This document shows, one piece after another, positions 62,845-64,000 of a stretch of 64,000 nucleotides of DNA. Made by a program: the position numbers and the translations under genes. The notes beneath the pieces are model-generated. The model ran no database searches and was not told the DNA's origin. It was given only the letters and a program-made list of their open reading frames with translations. The stretch's first letter is position 1. Each line of letters begins with the position of its first letter. This DNA comes from Mucilaginibacter myungsuensis (GTDB lineage: Bacteria; Bacteroidota; Bacteroidia; Sphingobacteriales; Sphingobacteriaceae), in NCBI RefSeq assembly GCF_015222005.1, contig NZ_JADFFL010000006.1, positions 62,001 to 126,000 of the forward strand, given 5' to 3'.

Positions 62845-63999
62845 TTATGATCTTGTTTGCCCATTGCCCCGCACCACCCATTTGTAGCTGGTGAGCTCGG
62901 CAAGGCCCATGGGGCCACGGGCATGCAGTTTTTGGGTGCTGATACCGATCTCGGCACCAAGGCCAAATTGTGCCCCATCAGTAAATGCTGTTGAAGTATT
63001 AGCATAAACGGCGGCAGCGTCAACGCTGTTAAGGAAACGTTCGATATTGTCCGGATCTTGTGATACGATGGCTTCGCTGTGTTTTGATCCGTAGCGGGAG
63101 ATGTGATCTAAAGCTTCACCCAACGATGCAACCGTTTTAATGGCCATCTTTAAGGATAAGAATTCCGTGCCGAAATGTTCAGGTTCGGCTGGCAGAAGTA
63201 ATTCAGCAGGGTAGGAGCCGTCCAGTGCCTGGTAAGAAGCTTCGTCGGCAAAGAGCTGCACTTGCTTATCGATCAATGGCGCGGCTATCTGCCCTAATAA
63301 TGGTAATAAGTCCTGATGTACGATCAGGCAATCCAGCGTATTGCAAACGCTTGGCCTGCGCGTTTTAGAGTTGAACACGATCTTGCCCAGCATATCCGCA
63401 TCGGCACTTGCATCGCCGTAGGTGTGTACGATGCCGGCCCCGGTCTCTATTACGGGTACTTTACTGTTCTGTCGCACATAGTTGATCAGCCCCTGGCTGC
63501 CGCGCGGGATCAGTACATCTACATAGCCCGATGCGTTCAGCAAAGCCTCGGTAGCTTCGCGTTCGGCAGGAAGGAGAACCACTACGTCCGCGTTTATCCC
63601 GTTGTCGCCAAGTACATGATGGATCACTTCATAAATAGCTTCATTTGTATATGATGCATCACTGCCACCTTTCAACACAGCTACATTGCCCGTCTTAAAG
63701 CAAAGTGAGAACACATCCACAGTCACATTTGGTCTTGCCTCGTAAATAACACCCACTACGCCGAGTGGCACGCTTACTTTAGCGATATGTAACCCATTGG
63801 GCATATCCTTTTCTTCGAGCACGCGGCCGACCGGGCTTTCAAGGTTGGCAACATTCCTAACCTCGGCGGCAATATCTTCAATGCGTTGCGGGGTCAATTT
63901 CAGGCGGTCGTATTTGGCATCGGCGGGATCCATGCGGTCCAGGTCCTGTTGGTTGGCGCTGATGATGGCATCTGTATGCGCGATCAGTCCGTCAGCCAA
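62845..63999 (-). CDS. proA: Gamma-glutamyl phosphate reductase (N-terminus outside window)
   Basis: 384 of about 410 residues lie in the window; the start is beyond base 64000. [21 protein letters not shown], the catalytic Cys in [16 protein letters not shown] and the closing [13 protein letters not shown] match ProA. It reduces glutamyl phosphate to the semialdehyde in proline synthesis. proB may follow outside the window. It is 5 kb from an assembly line predicted to load proline, but transcription is separate. Confidence 0.9.
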   Translation of the reverse strand: MADGLIAHTDAIISANQQDLDRMDPADAKYDRLKLTPQRIEDIAAEVRNVANLESPVGRVLEEKDMPNGLHIAKVSVPLGVVGVIYEARPNVTVDVFSLCFKTGNVAVLKGGSDASYTNEAIYEVIHHVLGDNGINADVVVLLPAEREATEALLNASGYVDVLIPRGSQGLINYVRQNSKVPVIETGAGIVHTYGDASADADMLGKIVFNSKTRRPSVCNTLDCLIVHQDLLPLLGQIAAPLIDKQVQLFADEASYQALDGSYPAELLLPAEPEHFGTEFLSLKMAIKTVASLGEALDHISRYGSKHSEAIVSQDPDNIERFLNSVDAAAVYANTSTAFTDGAQFGLGAEIGISTQKLHARGPMGLAELTSYKWVVRGNGQTRS

Positions 64000-64000
64000 A

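Overview
The window looks like chromosome from a member of the Bacteroidota, most likely Sphingobacteriaceae (Mucilaginibacter/Pedobacter-like). Clues are PorX and a type B type-IX-secretion (T9SS) sorting domain, a fused LpxC/FabZ protein, dialkylresorcinol (flexirubin-type) pigment genes, many signal-peptide lipoproteins and outer-membrane beta-barrels, and promoter candidates of the -33 TTG / -7 TAnnTTTG type. The genus is inferred, not demonstrated. No rRNA operon, prophage, insertion sequence or CRISPR array was seen.

Layout. 1-3.5 kb: the tail of a Gln-rich protein, three copies of a repeat that looks like a small-RNA gene on the minus strand, a divergent DsbA-like/HxlR pair and outer-membrane proteins. 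4.4-14.6 kb: a two-armed dialkylresorcinol cluster. The minus arm holds an enoyl reductase, a dehydratase, a ketosynthase, an ACP and a phosphopantetheinyl transferase. The plus arm holds DarA, DarB, a BtrH-domain protein, an ABC exporter and a second ACP. 14.6-18.5 kb: small envelope proteins, an Lrp regulator, and a 775-base gap holding a 112-nt tRNA-like gene. 18.7-31 kb: housekeeping genes (S41 protease, asd, alanine dehydrogenase, tsaE), a RelE-type toxin-antitoxin pair, porX, an HD hydrolase and a DUF4262 gene split by an in-frame TGA. 31-35 kb: lpxD, lpxC/fabZ, lpxA and an ABC ATPase. 36-46.7 kb: M16 peptidase, efp, folate cyclo-ligase, exonuclease III, a cyclophilin, a thioredoxin-fold protein and a 3-hydroxyisobutyrate-dehydrogenase-like enzyme.

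46.8-57.3 kb holds the most interesting system: a two-gene assembly line. Protein 1 (2158 aa) is A-T-KS-AT-ACP-aminotransferase. Protein 2 (1342 aa) is C-A-T-TE. The order implies this route: an amino acid is loaded, extended with one malonyl unit, transaminated at the beta-keto group, joined to a second amino acid and released. Binding-pocket residues read by eye resemble those of proline for A1 and glycine for A2. The product and function are unknown, and no transporter or regulator sits beside the genes.

57.3-64 kb: a 1762-aa secreted protein of Ig-like repeats with a T9SS type B C-terminus, convergent with the assembly line, then proA running off the window edge. The phosphopantetheinyl transferase of the pigment cluster could activate the carrier domains of both pathways. 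PorX belongs to the system that would export the large repeat protein.
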